Below are positions 61,588 through 64,000 of a stretch of 64,000 nt of DNA, in pieces (positions within the stretch are counted from its first letter, which is position 1; every line of letters starts with the position of its first letter). The translations under genes and the position numbers were made by a program. The notes under the pieces were generated by a model, which ran no database searches, was not told the origin of the DNA, and saw only the letters and a list, made by a program, of their open reading frames with translations. Source of the stretch: Prinia subflava. Its lineage: Eukaryota > Chordata > Aves > Passeriformes > Cisticolidae. The stretch covers positions 145,099,378-145,163,377 of the forward strand of contig NC_086247.1 of NCBI RefSeq assembly GCF_021018805.1, read 5' to 3'.

Positions 61588-64000
61588 TTGCACATGCACA
61601 TGTAAGTTGAATTCAGATGTGTGCGCTGATACTTTCTACAGTGACAGTAGGTGATTATGGGATATTTTATCCCATGTGGAATAAAACTCATTAACATCCA
61701 TTTCTTTAGCAATTCTCCTGTAGTAATTTAGGTATATTCATTTTACTTTTAACTTCTGGGCAGGGTGGAGGAAATCTAATTGTGAAAGAGAAACAATTCC
61801 TATTGTGTATGGAATACAATGTGACAATTCTCACACACATTGGAAGTGAGGAAGGATAGGTCCTCAAATTAGCATCCATTTGCATTCAGTTACAGTGAGT
61901 GGTTTCTGCATTGACAAAGGATATTAACTTAGAAACTGACATGTCAGCAGTGAATTTCTCTCCCTGCAAGGCTGTTAAAATCAGTGTAAAACTTAGAAGC
62001 ATTTTTTTCCTGTATCTTTTTTAAAATATTAGATTGTGCCTAGGTCTTCCATCTTCAGTGTCACCTTCCTTTGGACTGTGTACTGACAAAGCCATATGAC
62101 ATTTGTACATTTATTACATGCAGTCTTCAAGTATTAATATAAAATGTGTAAACAGTAACACATTATGTAATGCATATATGTAATGTATACTCTGTTCGTG
62201 ACTGTCACAATAATTTTAATTACTTCTCTCTTATTACTTTAAGCACTCCCTTCTCCACTTACATGCTTGCTTTGCCCGTTGGGTGCTTTTGTTGAAGTTT
62301 TTTGTTTGGTTTTCTTTTTAATAAAGGTAATGAAGTTTTATTTTGGGTTGTTGTTAGGTGCATAGAAGCACTTACGTGTTTCGTCTGAAATTACAGACAG
62401 TTCACTGACTCAGGCATGGGCTGGATCCATCCTTAGCTACACACACATGCACACTGATTTTGTTCATCTCAAAGAGTGAATAAGCTTATAATAAAAACGC
62501 CCACCTGAACACATTTATCTTTTTTGTTATCTTTAAAAGTGTAGCCCTCACTAGGATTTTGCTGACACTTTTCTCTTTCCCTGAAAAGCATGAAATGATC
62601 CTCCTGGCCAAGAGCAGAGCTAGAGCAGCAGACATCTGGATAACTACAAAAGAAAATTGCTTTTATTTCTGTATTTTCTAGCTGATGGTCAGGCCCCTTT
62701 TTTATCTCTAATACTTACCAGTGTTTTTTATTTAGTGGGCAATTAGACAATGCAAGTTGAAGGAAGAACATACTCTTGTTTCTTTGCAGCAGAGCACTAT
62801 ACAAACAGCAGTTACTCACAGGACACATTTTTCACTTCCATGGCCTTCACTACATTTTACTGCTGGTTTATCTTTTCGTTGTGGTTCCGTGTTGTCTTTC
62901 TTTTAACATTTCCCTCCAGATCACCAAATGTGGAGGTAAGGAAAACAGGGAAGGCTACAGACACAAAGCACAGGTCTTAGACACCGTAAGCTTTACCACA
63001 TTCTACCACCTGTGAGCCCCGAAGTGAAGAGCAGAAACTCAGCTCTTTTCAGCCCAGGTTCATTCCAGCTAACTTATGGCACATAAAACATCTAGTGTTA
63101 AGCATCTCACCTAACCTAGTTGCCTGGGTCTCCTCAGTCATCGAGGAGAACAATACACACCTCTGGAGGATAATTCCCAGGCAAATGAATTGCCCATCAG
63201 AGCTTACCCTCTCTCTCTTAGCTGTTGGGAGAGGAGATGACTAGCTCCAATTCGAACTTCAAGGATGGCTGGAGTAGATGAGATGAGGTTGGGCCTTTGA
63301 GACTAAGCTAGTTAGTAAATATTACCGGTTTGCTATTAAAACTAATGGTCAGTGAAGAAGTGGTGTTACACTCCCCCTAGTTATGACCCTTTTCTCTTTA
63401 ATCAGATTGAGTTTGCCCCTCATATGGTGTGATTAAATGTTTTGCTGCAACATTAAGTACTCAATGGGGCAAACACTTGCTGGGGCAGCTACATGAGCCT
63501 TCCTTCAGAAGCTGTCAGTGGGAAGCTGGAGGCATGTAGGGCTTTAGGAGATTTGCAGATCTGCAGCATATCTGTGCTGTGTCCAGCTACATTAGACATG
63601 GAAACAGCATGGCTGTGACAGTGTAATAGTCCATGAGTGCTGATTTACCCTCCTAACTCCCCAGAGAGCTCACTTCTGTCTCTCTGCACTAAGACAGAAG
63701 TGTAGATGGGTATGTTCGTGTATTAGGCTCCTGACAGACCTGGGTCTATTTTCTGTCTGTCCTTTGGTCTCCATAGTTCACTATCCCCTTGCTGTGGCAA
63801 AGCTGAATGCAGAAAAGTGCCAGAAAACCCAGTACCAAAGAAAGCCTCATTGTGAGTCTTCAGATGGGGAGGAGGAAAGGCGGCGTGAAGCTTTGCTTTG
63901 ACCATGACGCACCGCTTTTAGACATGAGTCACGCAGCCATCACCCAAACATGACAAACACTTGTGTTCTTCCTAGACACAGGCACGCTGTGATGAGACAG

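Larger units (their letters stand above)
1..64000 (+). other. PTPRN2: Internal part of the PTPRN2 gene (seven exons plus introns)
   Basis: The whole window is read as one stretch of the gene for receptor-type tyrosine-protein phosphatase N2 (IA-2beta, phogrin), a type I membrane protein of dense-core secretory granules. Seven exons of 148, 74, 78, 120, 167, 54 and 65 bases join in phase into 235 codons plus one base, without a stop. The joined product matches the start and middle of the cytoplasmic PTP-like domain. PTPRN2 is preferred over its paralogue PTPRN because of wording such as [13 protein letters not shown], the Ser in GAGRSG, and miR-153 in the intron after the fifth exon, as in human PTPRN2. 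No promoter, start codon, transmembrane exon, terminal exon or poly(A) site is in the window. By my memory of the 23-exon human gene these would be about exons 15 to 21, but that numbering is not shown by the sequence. Confidence 0.93.
54676..64000 (+). other. PTPRN2: PTPRN2 intron (5' part), downstream of the last visible exon
   Basis: The intron starts with GTGAGA. I searched for the expected continuation (Lys-Glu-Ile-Asp and the QxPGMVQT-type Q-loop motif) and did not find it, so the next exon lies beyond the window. Contents include a CpG-rich patch at 56360-56670, A- and T-rich tracts near 56.96, 57.9, 58.69 and 59.57 kb, a CR1 3' end at 58010-58067 and a short (TG)n at 61571-61587. The block 58960-59290 looks like possible conserved non-coding DNA. 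From 59.6 to 64 kb I see only unique sequence. Confidence 0.82.

Noticed and set aside
54676..64000. Search for the terminal PTPRN2 exons (Q-loop and C-terminus)
   Set aside because: No frame or splice-flanked block encoding the expected motifs was found. They must lie beyond the window.
1..64000. CRISPR arrays, operons, bacterial or phage genes, tRNA or rRNA genes
   Set aside because: Spliced vertebrate coding sequence and CR1 repeats exclude a prokaryotic source, and no structural RNA gene other than the microRNA was seen.

Overview
The window is vertebrate nuclear DNA, almost certainly from a bird, lying entirely inside one multi-exon gene on the + strand. Joining seven short open blocks, each bounded by splice sites and in matching phase, gives 706 coding bases (235 codons plus one base). 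They encode most of the cytoplasmic tyrosine-phosphatase-like domain of PTPRN2 (IA-2beta, phogrin), a dense-core-vesicle membrane protein of neuroendocrine cells. The bird assignment rests on CR1 LINE 3' ends closing in the 8-bp ATTCTGTG/ATTCTATG tail and on otherwise sparse repeats. I cannot name the species.

Layout: 1-17617 is intron with no exon I can find. Exons lie at 17618-17765, 25260-25333, 33432-33509, 45474-45593, 46738-46904, 52568-52621 and 54611-54675, and 54676-64000 is again intron. The 5' part of the gene (promoter, signal peptide, lumenal domain, transmembrane segment) and the last exons (Q-loop region, C-terminus, 3' UTR) are outside the window. All other long open frames look like chance frames in intron, low-complexity DNA or transposon remains.

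The most notable non-coding feature is the miR-153 precursor hairpin at 49870-49956, in the intron between the exon encoding the WPD-loop region and the exon ending just after the catalytic Cys codon. This is the position of mir-153-2 in human PTPRN2, so one transcript carries both a secretory-granule protein and a neuronal microRNA. The intron that splits the Ser codon after the catalytic Cys starts with GC, not GT (GC-AG intron). The protein has the inactivating Asp in its P-loop and an Asn where active phosphatases have the Pro of WPD.

The introns hold four recognisable CR1 3'-end or RT-derived pieces (11870-12180, 13525-13793, 58010-58067 on +; 19380-19505 on -), a shorter one at 7348-7404 (-), a probable MIR/L2-type fossil at 5985-6150 and two possible ancient amniote repeats. 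They also hold simple repeats, a 200-bp homopurine tract, a CpG-rich patch at 56360-56670 and several palindromic or tandem micro-structures. I see no mobile-element gene that could still work, no tRNA or rRNA, and no second protein-coding gene.
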